Numbered from the stretch's first letter, positions 42,392 to 52,100 are shown. The stretch is 64,000 bases of DNA from an uncultured Lachnospiraceae bacterium (GCA_910579615.1 CAJTUA010000007.1:1-64000), one strand, 5' to 3'. Notes: generated by a model from the sequence alone, not told the origin. Numbers and translations: made by a program.

Positions 42392-44104
42392 TTATTTCAT
42401 GCTTTCAGCCATAAGCCCTACCTGACTTAAAATCTCCGCGCTATCAACCGTGACACGGTTTCTTCCGTGCTCCTTTGAGTAGTACATCGCGGCATCCGCA
42501 TGCTTTAAGATAAGGTTTTTATCCGTACAGCACTCCGGATAGCCCGTAATGCCGACGCTGACATGAACCGTAACATAAACTCCTTCATATTCAAGGTGCA
42601 AGGCATCAATACCTTGGCGTATCTGTTCTACATAATGACCACAGTCTTCCACGGTCTTTCCCGGAAATGCAACAACAAATTCCTCCCCGCCATAGCGTGC
42701 TGCAAAACCGCCATTTTTCTTTGCGACAAGCTTTGCCTGTGCCGCCACGGACTTTATTACCAAATCACCAAAAAGATGCCCATATGTATCGTTAAATTTC
42801 TTAAAATGGTCAATATCCATCAGGGCAAGGGCAAGCGGCTTCTTATTTGCCCGGGCATCATCTAAGCTCTTTTCAAGCCAGATATTCAGATGCCCCCTGT
42901 TATGCAGCCCCGTCAGGGCATCGTGCGTCGCCATATGCTGCATTTTTGCATACAGCGCGGCATTGTCCAGGGCAATCATAAACTGCGACATTACCGTATC
43001 AAAAAACACCCTGTTCTCCGCAAAGAAATCAAACTCCTCATGCACGACCAAAAGCCCGCCGACCTTCACGTCCTCGCGTATCATTGGCAGTACCAGCAGC
43101 GAACCTTCCCACTGCTGCAAAAAACCATACTTCCCGTTTTCCATATGGTTATCAACAAAACCGTCTTCCTGTGCCAGAAAATCATCCAGGCAGCCGCCAC
43201 GTATCTGTGAGCAGAGCAGCTCCTTCTGCGCCTGCGTCATATCCGCCTCCGCCATACAGATATCCTCATCCAGCTCCTGCAGATTTTTTTGAAGGAGAAT
43301 CGTACAGCAGCTCAAAGAAAGCTCCTGTTTCAGCGATTTTGTCATGATTGCAAGCAGCTTATCAATCTCAATCACAGAAGTAATCGCCTTTAAAATTTTA
43401 TTTTGCAGAATCATTTCCGCATTCGCGCTGTTGATGCGGTTATATGCCGCCTCAAGTTTGATTTTCTGAACCCCGAGTTCCTCGTTTGCCCGCTTCACCT
43501 TCTCCTGGTGGTTTTTCAGCTCTTCATTGATTTCATTGACACTCTCCACGAGGCGGTACTGCGCAAAAAGCTTTTTCTCAAGCGCCCCGAGCTCAGAAAC
43601 ACCGATATTACAGATGAAAACCCCAATAATGCAGGCGCATGCCGCCAAAATAAATGAATCAAAGACTGCCATCAAATCCGAGTTTTTCAGCAGGATACTG
43701 AAAATCAGAAGGATGATGCCCGGTATGCTCCACATGACAATCGTCAGCACCTTTGTGATGCTGTCGCTATAGTCAAAAGAAAATACCAGCTGCAAGAGTA
43801 AAAGCAACAGATAAAATGCACAAATCGCCTGGATTATCAATTCTTTATTAAAAAAGATAATGACATATATCACAACAAGCTCAACGCCACGAAAAACAAT
43901 CCAGGTTACCCTGTGGTGGTTCATAACCCCTACCGCAAGCAGAAAGTCAAAGATAACAAGAAGGGCACAGATACATATCCATGCTATCCCGACCCCTTCC
44001 ATTTCCGTAACAAATGCGGCAACCGCAAAACCAAGCATTGCCACACTCAAAACGGCGTTGACCCTCGAACTAATTTTTTGCATTTCCGTTAATTGGTTTT
44101 CCAT
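42392..44104 (-). CDS. Diguanylate cyclase with membrane sensor and GAF domain
   Basis: A 570-residue c-di-GMP synthase. About six hydrophobic helices (residues ~15-190) form an input module, followed by a coiled-coil linker (ELKNHQEKVKRANEELG), a GAF-like domain (about 250-395) and a C-terminal GGDEF domain. The active site is GGEEF in ARYGGEEFVVAF, so it is catalytically competent by motif; DIDHFKKFNDTYGH also matches. An RxxD inhibitory site five residues upstream is not evident. ATG 44104 follows GGGG. In Clostridia, c-di-GMP controls motility and type IV pili, and a pilus operon lies 10 kb away, but a link is inference. Confidence 0.9.
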   Translation of the reverse strand: MENQLTEMQKISSRVNAVLSVAMLGFAVAAFVTEMEGVGIAWICICALLVIFDFLLAVGVMNHHRVTWIVFRGVELVVIYVIIFFNKELIIQAICAFYLLLLLLQLVFSFDYSDSITKVLTIVMWSIPGIILLIFSILLKNSDLMAVFDSFILAACACIIGVFICNIGVSELGALEKKLFAQYRLVESVNEINEELKNHQEKVKRANEELGVQKIKLEAAYNRINSANAEMILQNKILKAITSVIEIDKLLAIMTKSLKQELSLSCCTILLQKNLQELDEDICMAEADMTQAQKELLCSQIRGGCLDDFLAQEDGFVDNHMENGKYGFLQQWEGSLLVLPMIREDVKVGGLLVVHEEFDFFAENRVFFDTVMSQFMIALDNAALYAKMQHMATHDALTGLHNRGHLNIWLEKSLDDARANKKPLALALMDIDHFKKFNDTYGHLFGDLVIKSVAAQAKLVAKKNGGFAARYGGEEFVVAFPGKTVEDCGHYVEQIRQGIDALHLEYEGVYVTVHVSVGITGYPECCTDKNLILKHADAAMYYSKEHGRNRVTVDSAEILSQVGLMAESMK

Positions 44105-44177
44105 CGTAATCCCCATCCCGATCCCGGCAACGCGGCATCGCAAGTATTATGTTACCGCCGCCCTGCGCCAGCAACCA

Positions 44178-46337
44178 TTATTCTTCCCAGTACAGCTCCA
44201 CGAAATCCCCGCGTGACACCCCTGTCGTAAAATTCGAAACACTGCCGTTTACCTTAATCACAACCCTGCTCCCATGCGCCGTCTTCACGTCAAAATCATA
44301 AAAATCCAAAATGTCAACGACATGGAATTCTCGTTTTCCCCTTAACACTACAGGTGTAGAATTAACGGTGATCCGGATGTCCGCAACAGGCTGTGGCTCT
44401 CCTGCTGTGCTTCCCACTGCCCTGCCATCCTCCTGCGCCTTTTCTTCCTCTATGGATACCTTCTCTTTTTCTTGCTCTTGGTTCTGGTTTTGCTGGTTTT
44501 GCTGGTTTTGCTGGTTTTCCTGCAATTGCTGGATTTCCTGTAATTTTGCCGAAAAACTGTCCGGGGCGTTATCGGAAAAATCGTAATCCACGCTGAATTT
44601 ATCATACACCCTGACGTCTTCCCCCGCCGGAACATGGTTTACAAAAACCCCCTCCCGGTACATTACATCCATAAAATCAAGGAGCTGGCGCAGGGTATAA
44701 TAATCCTGTACCTCAAGCTGGTCCCCATTCTTGATATCGTAATATTCGGAAACCAGTTCCCCGTTCGCCCGCACAAATTTCGGACAGATAATCGGCTTTC
44801 CGTTTACGGTAAACTCCATCGTCTTTTTATATTCCGCAAGGTCGCCAACCGAGAGTACTGCCGCCCTGCCCGATGTGGAAGCCGAGATCTCAATCACATC
44901 GTTCGCCTCAATCGGGGTATTGATTCCTGCCTGCCGTCCGTTGAGCAGGATGCTTGCCGCCTCCCCCTCCTCGCCGCGCACCATACGTTTTTTCCCATTC
45001 AGGAAAAACTCCAGCGCCCTGCCGCGCTTCGGGAAAAGCCCGTCATTTGGAAACCCGATGGCAAGCGCCGCATCAATAATCGTTAAACGGCTGTTGTCGT
45101 AGAGTTTTACGCGCTCGGAATTCACCTGCACAAAAATAAAATTGTTGTTTTTCTCATAATAATTCAAACAGATGCCAATCGGTGTCACAAGCATCGGGTC
45201 TTTCTTGATGTCCGTAAGGAATGTGATTGCGCCCAGAACCTCCTCGCCGCGCAGCGCAACGCGCTCAACTGGGAGCTTTAAGCGGTCCGCAAGGCTTCTC
45301 GCAAACGTCGGGAGCTTCCCGCCGCCACCCACGATAAAGACCGCGCTGACCGATTTCCCGCCGTTTAGCTCAAGGATTTTCTCCGCAATCATTTTCGTGA
45401 TTTCATTTACCTTCTCCTTCGTCTCGGCAATCACCTGGCTCGGCGTCGTCTTCTCCGTAATCCCCATAATATCTTTATAAAAAATCTGCTTTTTCTTCGT
45501 GGAGGCACCGATTTTTATCTCCTCCGCCGTCGCGAAATCCACCAGGTGCTTTTGCACAATCACATCGGTAACGGCATCGCCCGCCGCCGGAATCATGCCG
45601 TAGGCAACGACCGTCCCGTCCTTTGTGATGCAGATATCGGAAGTACCCGCGCCGACATCAACCAGGGCAATGTTCAAAAGCCGGAATTTCTCCGGAATCG
45701 CCACATTGATTGCCGCAATCGGCTCAAGCGTCAGATTGTCAACCTCAAGCCCCGCCTTCTCCGTCGCCGCGTAAAGCCCGTCGATGACCTCCTGCGGGAG
45801 GAAGGTTGCCAAAACCTCGGCGGCAATCTGGCTTCCCCTATGCCCTTCAAGGTTTGTAATCATATTGCCATTCAGATAATAGTGTACTACCGTGTAACCG
45901 ACACAGTAAAAATCAATATTTTCAATCCTTGTCTCGCGGCGGATAATCTCGTATGCCTTTTCCACGCCAATCATCTCAAGCGCATGGATGGTCTCCGCAT
46001 TGATGATATTCTCCTGGAAATTGTCATCCCCAAGATTTTCCTCCACACGCACCGTCACCGTTTTTAATACACGTCCTGCCGCCGCAACGCAGACTCTTGT
46101 CAGCTTCCGCTCGAGTTGGCGTTCCAACTCCCTGCGCACCTCGGATATCGTCTCAGCAACCTTTGATATGTCATGGATCTGTCCATCCATCATCGCGCGG
46201 GTTTCATGGCAGCGGACACTTTGTGCCACCACAATAAAATTGTCAGCGTTCGGCTTGTAGCCAACTGTTCCGACAATGCTCCTCGTTCCTATATCAAGAC
46301 CAAAAACCAATGGGTCTGGTATTTTATTTGTGTCCAT
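44178..46337 (-). CDS. Long FtsA-like (actin-fold) ATPase of unknown function
   Basis: A 719-residue protein. Residues ~10-390 have the actin/HSP70 fold of FtsA: phosphate loops FGLDIGTRSIVGT and VDVGAGTSDICI, and adenosine segment IVGGGGKLPTFA; an SHS2-type 1C insert is likely at 85-170. The rest (~330 residues) is not in FtsA. It contains small beta-grasp/ubiquitin-like-looking modules (for example FFLNGKKRMVRGEEGEAASI and RITVNSTPVVLRGKREFHVVD) and a Gln/Asn-rich linker near residues 598-620. It lacks the C-terminal amphipathic helix of true FtsA. Gene neighbours are coaE and the diguanylate cyclase, not ftsZ. I would not call it FtsA; its role is unknown. Confidence 0.7.
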   Translation of the reverse strand: MDTNKIPDPLVFGLDIGTRSIVGTVGYKPNADNFIVVAQSVRCHETRAMMDGQIHDISKVAETISEVRRELERQLERKLTRVCVAAAGRVLKTVTVRVEENLGDDNFQENIINAETIHALEMIGVEKAYEIIRRETRIENIDFYCVGYTVVHYYLNGNMITNLEGHRGSQIAAEVLATFLPQEVIDGLYAATEKAGLEVDNLTLEPIAAINVAIPEKFRLLNIALVDVGAGTSDICITKDGTVVAYGMIPAAGDAVTDVIVQKHLVDFATAEEIKIGASTKKKQIFYKDIMGITEKTTPSQVIAETKEKVNEITKMIAEKILELNGGKSVSAVFIVGGGGKLPTFARSLADRLKLPVERVALRGEEVLGAITFLTDIKKDPMLVTPIGICLNYYEKNNNFIFVQVNSERVKLYDNSRLTIIDAALAIGFPNDGLFPKRGRALEFFLNGKKRMVRGEEGEAASILLNGRQAGINTPIEANDVIEISASTSGRAAVLSVGDLAEYKKTMEFTVNGKPIICPKFVRANGELVSEYYDIKNGDQLEVQDYYTLRQLLDFMDVMYREGVFVNHVPAGEDVRVYDKFSVDYDFSDNAPDSFSAKLQEIQQLQENQQNQQNQQNQNQEQEKEKVSIEEEKAQEDGRAVGSTAGEPQPVADIRITVNSTPVVLRGKREFHVVDILDFYDFDVKTAHGSRVVIKVNGSVSNFTTGVSRGDFVELYWEE

Positions 46338-46412
46338 AAAACGCCTCCAAGGTGATTTATATCTCTATATTATCACAAATCGTATATTATTTCTACTATT
46401 TTCTGAAAAATT

Positions 46413-47006
46413 CTATAAAATTTCCTTTATGTTCTTAAGAAGCGCTTCCTTTGTTGTGGCGTCCGGATTTCGGATGACATGGGTCGCCACCGAAAAAAAC
46501 TCCTCCTCCGTCCTCTGGCGCGCCATCAAATCATCGATTTTTTGTTCGGAGTACCCCCTACTTTTTTTCAGGCGTTTTCTTCTGTCCGCCTCGGGTGCAT
46601 ACACATACCAGACTTCGTCACAAAATTTATCATAACCGCCTTCAATCAGCAGCGCCGTCTCAACCACCAAAAGCTCATAGCGGTTCTCCCGCCGTTCTTT
46701 TTTTACCTGCTCAAGAACAAATTCCGTTACGGCCGGGTGCGTCAGCGCGTTCAGTCGCGCCAACGCCCCCTCATCCGAAAATACAATTTCTGCCAGTTTC
46801 GCGCGGTCCACCGTACCGTCCCCGCTTAATATTGCGTTTCCAAACGCTTCCACAACACGCCGGTACACGGCACCGCCCGGCTTCATCTGTTCCCTGGAAA
46901 CCTCGTCCGTTGAAACCGCCATACAGCGGTAGTTCTCACACAAAATCCCAAGTACCGTGGATTTTCCGCATCCAACACCGCCCGTCAGCCCAATGATTTT
47001 CCCCAT
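46413..47006 (-). CDS. coaE: Dephospho-CoA kinase
   Basis: A 197-residue kinase for the last step of coenzyme A synthesis. The P-loop is GLTGGVGCGKSTV, then STDEVSREQM where the usual DAD/DxI is found, and VVETALLIEGGYDKFCDEVWYV and ARQRTEEEF match the family. ATG 47006 has GGAGG just upstream. It follows polA by 66 bp, and polA-coaE is a conserved pair in Firmicutes. Confidence 0.94.
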   Translation of the reverse strand: MGKIIGLTGGVGCGKSTVLGILCENYRCMAVSTDEVSREQMKPGGAVYRRVVEAFGNAILSGDGTVDRAKLAEIVFSDEGALARLNALTHPAVTEFVLEQVKKERRENRYELLVVETALLIEGGYDKFCDEVWYVYAPEADRRKRLKKSRGYSEQKIDDLMARQRTEEEFFSVATHVIRNPDATTKEALLKNIKEIL

Positions 47007-47072
47007 AAACCTCCTGCCCTTCCACGGCATAAACCAAACATTTCTGCCGTCAAAGCCTGCCGCCAAAACGTC

Positions 47073-50000
47073 CTAGTGCGCCTGCAGCCAGTTATCCCCC
47101 TGCTTCGCATCAACCTCAAGCGGCACGGAAAGCTTTGCCGCACCGCTCATCTCTTCGATAAGGATTTGGCGTACCTGCTCGGTTTCATCCTCCGCTGTCT
47201 CCACAAGCAGTTCATCGTGAATCTGCAACAGCAGGCGCGACTTAAAGCCGCCCTCCACAAGCCTGCGGTCCACGCGCAGCATCGCGCGTTTCATGATATC
47301 CGCGGCGGTTCCCTGGATTGGCGAATTCATGGCAATACGCTCCTGCTCCGCCCGTTTCATATGGTTGGATGCCGAAATATCCGGGAGCGGGCGGATTCTG
47401 CCAAACAGCGTTTTCGCCTCGCCATGTTTCCTTCCGTCTGCGACAAGGCGGTCCACAAAGCGGCGGACACCCGGATACGTCTCGAAATATTTTTCGATGT
47501 ATTCTTCTGCCTCATGGCGTGAAATATTTAGCCCCTGCCCTAACCCAAAGGAACTGATACCGTACACAATCCCGAAATTGACCGCCTTCGCGCGGCTGCG
47601 CTGCTCCTTTGTCACTTCCTCAAATGGCGTGTGGAACACCTCCGCCGCCGTGATTCGGTGGATGTCCTGTTCCTTGTTGTACGCCGCAATCAGCTGCGCA
47701 TCCTCCGACATATGCGCTAAGACGCGCAGTTCAATCTGCGAGTAATCCGCATCCAGAAATACAAAGCCGTCCTCCGGGATAAATACCTTGCGCAGCATCC
47801 TCCCTGCTTCCATACGGATTGGGATATTCTGGAGATTCGGGTCAGTGCTGCTGATGCGCCCGGTCGCGGTGATGGTCTGGCGGAAGGTGCCGTGAATCCT
47901 GCCATCCGGCGCAATAAACGGCGCAAGACCGTCCGCGTAGGTTGATTTGAGCTTTGCAAGCTGCCGGTATTCCAGTATTTTTCCGATAACCGGGTGCCGG
48001 TCCGCAAGGCGCTCCAGCACATCCGCCGCCGTCGAATAGCCCGTCTTTGTCTTTTTTCCGCCCTCAAGCCCCAGCTTTTCAAACAGGATAACACCGAGCT
48101 GCTTTGGGGAGTTGATGTTGAACCTTTCCCCCGCCTCGGCATAGATTTCTGTTTCCAATACCCCAATGCGCTCACCCAGTTTTTGCGCATAGTCAAGAAG
48201 CTCTTCCTTCTGCACGAGGATTCCGCGCTTTTGCATCGCGTAAAGCGTGAAGATAAGAGGCAGCTCAAGCTCAAAATAAAGGGAAATGTTTTCGCGCACC
48301 GACAGCCAGGACAGTAAGCCGTCCGAGAGCAGAAATGCCATATTGCACTTGAAAAGCATGTATTTTTCAACCGAAGATGTCTCAAAAAGTATCGCTTCCC
48401 TTGGCGCCAGTTTTTTGAGCAATTCTTTTTCCTGCGGCAATGAAATCCCGTAATATTCCTTCGCCAGTTCATCGTAAGCATACGTGCCTGTGAGCGGGTT
48501 TTTCAGATAGGCGGCAAGTTCTATGTCAAGCAGCCCGCCGGAAAGCGCGATTTCCCGCATCTTTTCCGTATCAAACGCGGCAAGCTGCTCTTTTAAGCCG
48601 AGCGTAACCGGGCGCACACCCCGTTTTACCGCTTCCGAAAGATAGGAAGTGAATTCTTCCGCCGATGGCCTGGAAAAATAAATCCGTCCCGCCCCCCCCT
48701 GCAACGCGACGCTAAGCAGGCTGGCATCTTCCGAAAGGGTGGTAAATGCGAGGGTTTTTCCGGAAAGCAGCTCCTGCGGAAGCATATCTGTGTGCACAAT
48801 GTCTTCCGGCTCCGTATACGGCGGGAATTTGATATTTTCCGCCGCTGAGCGGGCTGTGGCTTCGCGGTCTGCGGCTTTGTCGTCATCCGCCACCGCGGTT
48901 TTCTCTGCGTTGTGAAGCTGCGCCGCGGATGCGGCCGCTGTACCATTTGCGGGTTTGGAATTTCCGGCGGATACCAAAGAATCCTGTGGCGCTTCCTCCG
49001 AAACCGGCGGGTTCATCATCAACTCAAAACTTGCGGATGCGCTCCGCGCGGCAGAACGGGCTCCCTCGCCCGCCCCAAACGGCGATGAACCAACGGCAGT
49101 AAAACCATCCCCCTCAAAAGGATTTTCTGAAACCGGGACAAAATCCGCCTCTTCCTCCGGTTCTTCAAACCGGAGCGACCGGAACTCCAGCGCTTCAAAT
49201 TCTTTCAGTGCCGCCTCTTTGTCAATTGCAACACGCAGCTGCTCCAATGTGACATCCAGCGGAATATCCCTCTTGATTGTTGCGAGTGTTTTTGACAGCA
49301 TTGCGGCGCGCTCCCCGACAAGCTCCGTATCACTTGTTTTTAACAGCGGTCCAAGCGGCGAGCGCTTGATGCCAAGGCGCACCTTCCAGTCCTGCACAAG
49401 TGCCTTCTGCCCCTTCTCGTCCTGCGCTTTCAGCACCTCATAGAGATGCTCCACCGAACCGTACTCGTGGATGAGCGCCGCCGCCGTCATTTCACCGATG
49501 CCGGGCACCCCCTTGATATTGTCCGAAGGGTCGCCCTCAAGCCCTTTGAGTGAATTCACCGACTCCGGTTTCACGCCGAATTCCTTTTCGACAAGCTCCG
49601 GTGTAAAGGGGAAGGTGCGGTCCGGCACATGGCAGTCCTTCTGGCGCATATTGTACTTTTCGTACAATTCCTCCGTCTTTTTTGCCGTCGGATGAATCAT
49701 CCAAAGCTGCGTCTGCTCCGATACAAGCTGCAGGTAATCGCGGTCCTTCGTCATAATCCGCACCGGAACCTCTCCCTCAAACATTGTCACAAGCGTTCCG
49801 GTAAAATCGTCCGCCTCATAGCGCTCATCCATAAACTGCACAACCTTCATCTTTTCAAGGAGACGTTGGCATAGGATGAACTGCTCCTTTAACGGCTCCA
49901 TCGTCTCGCCGCGGTTGCCCTTGTAATCCGGGTAAAGCTCCCGGCGGAAGGTATTGCGGCTGACATCCCACGCAACCGCCAGATACGTCGGATGCTGTTC

Positions 50001-50198
50001 CTTCAATATTTTCAGCAGCACGCGCATAAAGCCATATACCGCGTTTGTGTAAACACCCTTTGAGGTCTGCATAATGCGCGGGAAGTATACCGCTTTCTCC
50101 TCCATCGTCTTTGCGAATACGATTTCGCGCGGAAGATTCCCGAAAAACTGCGTTGTCAGCAGACTTGACCCATCAATCACAAGCAAATAATCTTTCAT
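47073..50198 (-). CDS. polA: DNA polymerase I
   Basis: A 1041-residue polymerase. Residues 1 to ~300 are the 5'-3' exonuclease (YEADDFTGTL, LKGLEGDPSDNIKGVPGIGE). A central region resembles the 3'-5' exonuclease fold but lacks the DxE metal ligands (AFTTLSEDASLLS where FDTET would be), so proofreading is probably lost. The C-terminus is a complete polymerase domain: motif A DADYSQIELRVLAH, motif B RSRAKAVNFGIVYG, motif C QIHDELLVE. It is about 150 residues longer than usual because of a low-complexity Ala/Ser/Glu-rich insert (about residues 350-450). ATG 50198 has AGAGGG upstream. Confidence 0.95.
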   Translation of the reverse strand: MKDYLLVIDGSSLLTTQFFGNLPREIVFAKTMEEKAVYFPRIMQTSKGVYTNAVYGFMRVLLKILKEQHPTYLAVAWDVSRNTFRRELYPDYKGNRGETMEPLKEQFILCQRLLEKMKVVQFMDERYEADDFTGTLVTMFEGEVPVRIMTKDRDYLQLVSEQTQLWMIHPTAKKTEELYEKYNMRQKDCHVPDRTFPFTPELVEKEFGVKPESVNSLKGLEGDPSDNIKGVPGIGEMTAAALIHEYGSVEHLYEVLKAQDEKGQKALVQDWKVRLGIKRSPLGPLLKTSDTELVGERAAMLSKTLATIKRDIPLDVTLEQLRVAIDKEAALKEFEALEFRSLRFEEPEEEADFVPVSENPFEGDGFTAVGSSPFGAGEGARSAARSASASFELMMNPPVSEEAPQDSLVSAGNSKPANGTAAASAAQLHNAEKTAVADDDKAADREATARSAAENIKFPPYTEPEDIVHTDMLPQELLSGKTLAFTTLSEDASLLSVALQGGAGRIYFSRPSAEEFTSYLSEAVKRGVRPVTLGLKEQLAAFDTEKMREIALSGGLLDIELAAYLKNPLTGTYAYDELAKEYYGISLPQEKELLKKLAPREAILFETSSVEKYMLFKCNMAFLLSDGLLSWLSVRENISLYFELELPLIFTLYAMQKRGILVQKEELLDYAQKLGERIGVLETEIYAEAGERFNINSPKQLGVILFEKLGLEGGKKTKTGYSTAADVLERLADRHPVIGKILEYRQLAKLKSTYADGLAPFIAPDGRIHGTFRQTITATGRISSTDPNLQNIPIRMEAGRMLRKVFIPEDGFVFLDADYSQIELRVLAHMSEDAQLIAAYNKEQDIHRITAAEVFHTPFEEVTKEQRSRAKAVNFGIVYGISSFGLGQGLNISRHEAEEYIEKYFETYPGVRRFVDRLVADGRKHGEAKTLFGRIRPLPDISASNHMKRAEQERIAMNSPIQGTAADIMKRAMLRVDRRLVEGGFKSRLLLQIHDELLVETAEDETEQVRQILIEEMSGAAKLSVPLEVDAKQGDNWLQAH

Positions 50199-50295
50199 TT
50201 CAACCCTCTTTTCTGTCCCTGTGTTTTTCCGTCCCTGTATTCTTTGCCCTGTTCTTGTGTACACCGCGGCACTGCCTGCAAAGGTGGCTGCTTTT

Positions 50296-51033
50296 TCAAT
50301 GTCCCCGCTCCTTTTTCATGTTTTTTTCCGCGTGTGGAAAAGGTTTTAGCGTCAGGGTCGGCTGATAGACGATTTCCGGCCGTTTTGCCGCCTCCAAACG
50401 TGCCGCAAAGGAACCCTCCGAAAGCAAAAAGCCTGCCGGCAGGATGTACGTCAGGCTGCCCTGCGGGAGCATGACACGCATCAATTCAATATCGCTGCGC
50501 CAAAGGCTGTTTACCTGCGCTGCCCGGATGCGTTGGCTGAACACAAAGTCGCTCGCCCTGTCATGGTAAGCAGCAATCGCATTGTCAACAAAATCAATCT
50601 CCTCCGGAAGATGAAAATCGCCGAGGTAAAAACCCTCCGTGCGCAATGTAATCTCCTCCGGTTCGGGCTCAATCGCCGAGCGCCCGACACTCAGGCTTAA
50701 CGCAACCGCAAGCATAACCAGGATTGCAATCAGCCGGAAGCGCCCCGTGCGCGCCTGGTGCTGCGCCCTTGCCGCCTCCCACTTTGTCTCCTCTAAGAGT
50801 TCATCCACCGCAACCTTATAATTGTTCGGGATATCCGCATCATCTATCATGTCCGTTGTCACATAAACAATCAGATAAAATTCCAATTCTTCGTGGCACA
50901 AAGGACACCCGCAAATATGGCGGGCAAACTCCGCCTTCTTATCGAGCGGAAAAAGCTCAGGCTCCTGCTTCTGCCTGCGCTTTAAATCTTCCAGATATGG
51001 AATTATGAGCGGCCGCACCTCGCTGCATTGCAT
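50296..51033 (-). CDS. ZAS-type anti-sigma-factor-like membrane protein
   Basis: A 245-residue protein. The N-terminal ~70 residues contain HICGCPLCHEEL, the Hx3Cx2C zinc-binding motif of ZAS anti-sigma domains, with an upstream Cys/acidic segment (MQCSEVRPLIIPYLED). A single transmembrane helix lies at about 105-122 (LIAILVMLAVALSLSVG), followed by a ~120-residue extracellular domain. ATG 51033 follows AGGAGG. No ECF sigma factor is adjacent, so the partner is unknown; it may act as a general zinc-finger-type sensor. Confidence 0.7.
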   Translation of the reverse strand: MQCSEVRPLIIPYLEDLKRRQKQEPELFPLDKKAEFARHICGCPLCHEELEFYLIVYVTTDMIDDADIPNNYKVAVDELLEETKWEAARAQHQARTGRFRLIAILVMLAVALSLSVGRSAIEPEPEEITLRTEGFYLGDFHLPEEIDFVDNAIAAYHDRASDFVFSQRIRAAQVNSLWRSDIELMRVMLPQGSLTYILPAGFLLSEGSFAARLEAAKRPEIVYQPTLTLKPFPHAEKNMKKERGH

Positions 51034-51162
51034 CCCGCCACCTCCTCAAATCGTTTTTATGCCAAAAAAGGGCTGACACAAAATGCGGCAGCCCCGCATA
51101 GTGCAGGCAATAAAAGCAGGTGATAAAAATTCTTTTCCATGCAAAGTTCTTTCTGTTTTCCT

Positions 51163-51801
51163 TTATCCACGGAACAACCGTAAAACCAACTCTGCCGTTG
51201 GCACATAATCCGAAAGCGGTGCCCGCCTGATTTTTCCGCCGCTGAACGCGTAAACATACACATCCCCGGTGCCTTTCTTGCCCTCCTTGCTCTCCGGACA
51301 AAAAGAAATGCGTACACCGTCCTCAAATGCAAAAGAAACCAAAAAGCCCTCCCCCGGATAGATGTTATAATAATGCTGCAGCAAAAATGAATTCCCCGGC
51401 ATAAGCGTCATATGCATCTGCAGGCTGTTTCCGCGCGGCTGGCGCAGATAAATCTCACATTCGCGCGGCTCCCCATGATAAATCAGAACCGTCTGCTCGT
51501 CCGTGCCGGAAAAGGAAAATGACCGCACAAAATCCGTCACAGCCGCGCCGTCGAGTGCAGCATCCTCCACCTTCAAGCCGGAGATACCAAAAAATTCCTT
51601 TTCCAACGCAAGCACATATTTGCGCAGACCTTCCGGGTGCTCTAAGGTGATGCCTGTATCTTCGAAAGCGCCATATTGATTTAACAGCGCGAGTTGGGTA
51701 TTGCAGAATTTATCCATTACTGTTGTGACAGAGGTATATTTTAACGCCTCGCGGAACCCGCGGGAAACTGGCTCTGCCATTTGCTTTAACGTATTGTCCA
51801 T
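51163..51801 (-). CDS. Conserved protein of unknown function
   Basis: A 212-residue soluble protein I do not recognise. The N-terminal half is helical and the middle is beta-rich (QTVLIYHGEPRECEIYLRQ, YVYAFSGGKIRR). No catalytic motif or signal peptide is visible. ATG 51801 is preferred; a TTG 13 codons upstream is possible because GGGGG is closer to it in frame. It lies between tRNA-Leu and the anti-sigma-like gene. Confidence 0.5.
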   Translation of the reverse strand: MDNTLKQMAEPVSRGFREALKYTSVTTVMDKFCNTQLALLNQYGAFEDTGITLEHPEGLRKYVLALEKEFFGISGLKVEDAALDGAAVTDFVRSFSFSGTDEQTVLIYHGEPRECEIYLRQPRGNSLQMHMTLMPGNSFLLQHYYNIYPGEGFLVSFAFEDGVRISFCPESKEGKKGTGDVYVYAFSGGKIRRAPLSDYVPTAELVLRLFRG

Positions 51802-51863
51802 GACTTGTTTGGTACCCCCTTTAATGATATGCAATGCCAATAAGGATGCTTATACGCAAAATA

Positions 51864-51902
51864 GCGCAAAAAGCTGAACCGCATTGGTTCCGCTTTTTGC
51901 GC
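51864..51902 (-). terminator. Hairpin downstream of tRNA-Leu
   Basis: On the minus strand GCGCAAAAAGCGGAACC pairs with GGTTCAGCTTTTTGCGC around a five-base loop, 7 bp after the tRNA 3' end; a moderate T-run (CTATTTTGC) follows. A factor-independent terminator for the tRNA is likely. Confidence 0.65.
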
Positions 51903-51909
51903 CATCCGA

Positions 51910-51992
51910 TGCCGCAGGCGGGACTTGAACCCGCACGAAGTTGCCCCCGGCAGATTTTGAGTCTGCTGCGTCTGCCATTCCGCCACTGCGGC
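51910..51992 (-). tRNA. tRNA-Leu (anticodon CAA)
   Basis: An 83-nt class II tRNA. The acceptor stem is GCCGCAG/CTGCGGC; the D-arm starts TGGCGGAATGGCAGACGC; the anticodon stem-loop is GCAGA-CTCAAAA-TCTGC with CAA in the loop; the variable arm is long, as in Leu; the T-loop has GGTTCAAGTCCC. The 3' CCA is not encoded. A promoter lies 28 bp upstream. Confidence 0.96.
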
Positions 51993-52020
51993 ATTTGCTC
52001 GTTTTGTATCGAACATGGAT

Positions 52021-52049
52021 ATTCTAACACAGCGGATTGGAAATTGCAA
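52021..52049 (-). promoter_or_regulatory. Sigma-A promoter of tRNA-Leu
   Basis: TTGCAA (52044-52049) and TAGAAT (52021-52026) on the minus strand have a 17-bp spacer, 28 bp before the tRNA 5' end. Confidence 0.78.
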
Positions 52050-52100
52050 GCATTTTTTTGAATTTTTATCTCCGGCGGATGGCAGACGTGCACGACCACT

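Noticed and set aside
44178..46337. Annotation as cell-division protein FtsA or as PilM
   Set aside because: It lacks the FtsA membrane-targeting helix and ftsZ neighbourhood, and a separate clear PilM exists in the window; only the fold is shared.
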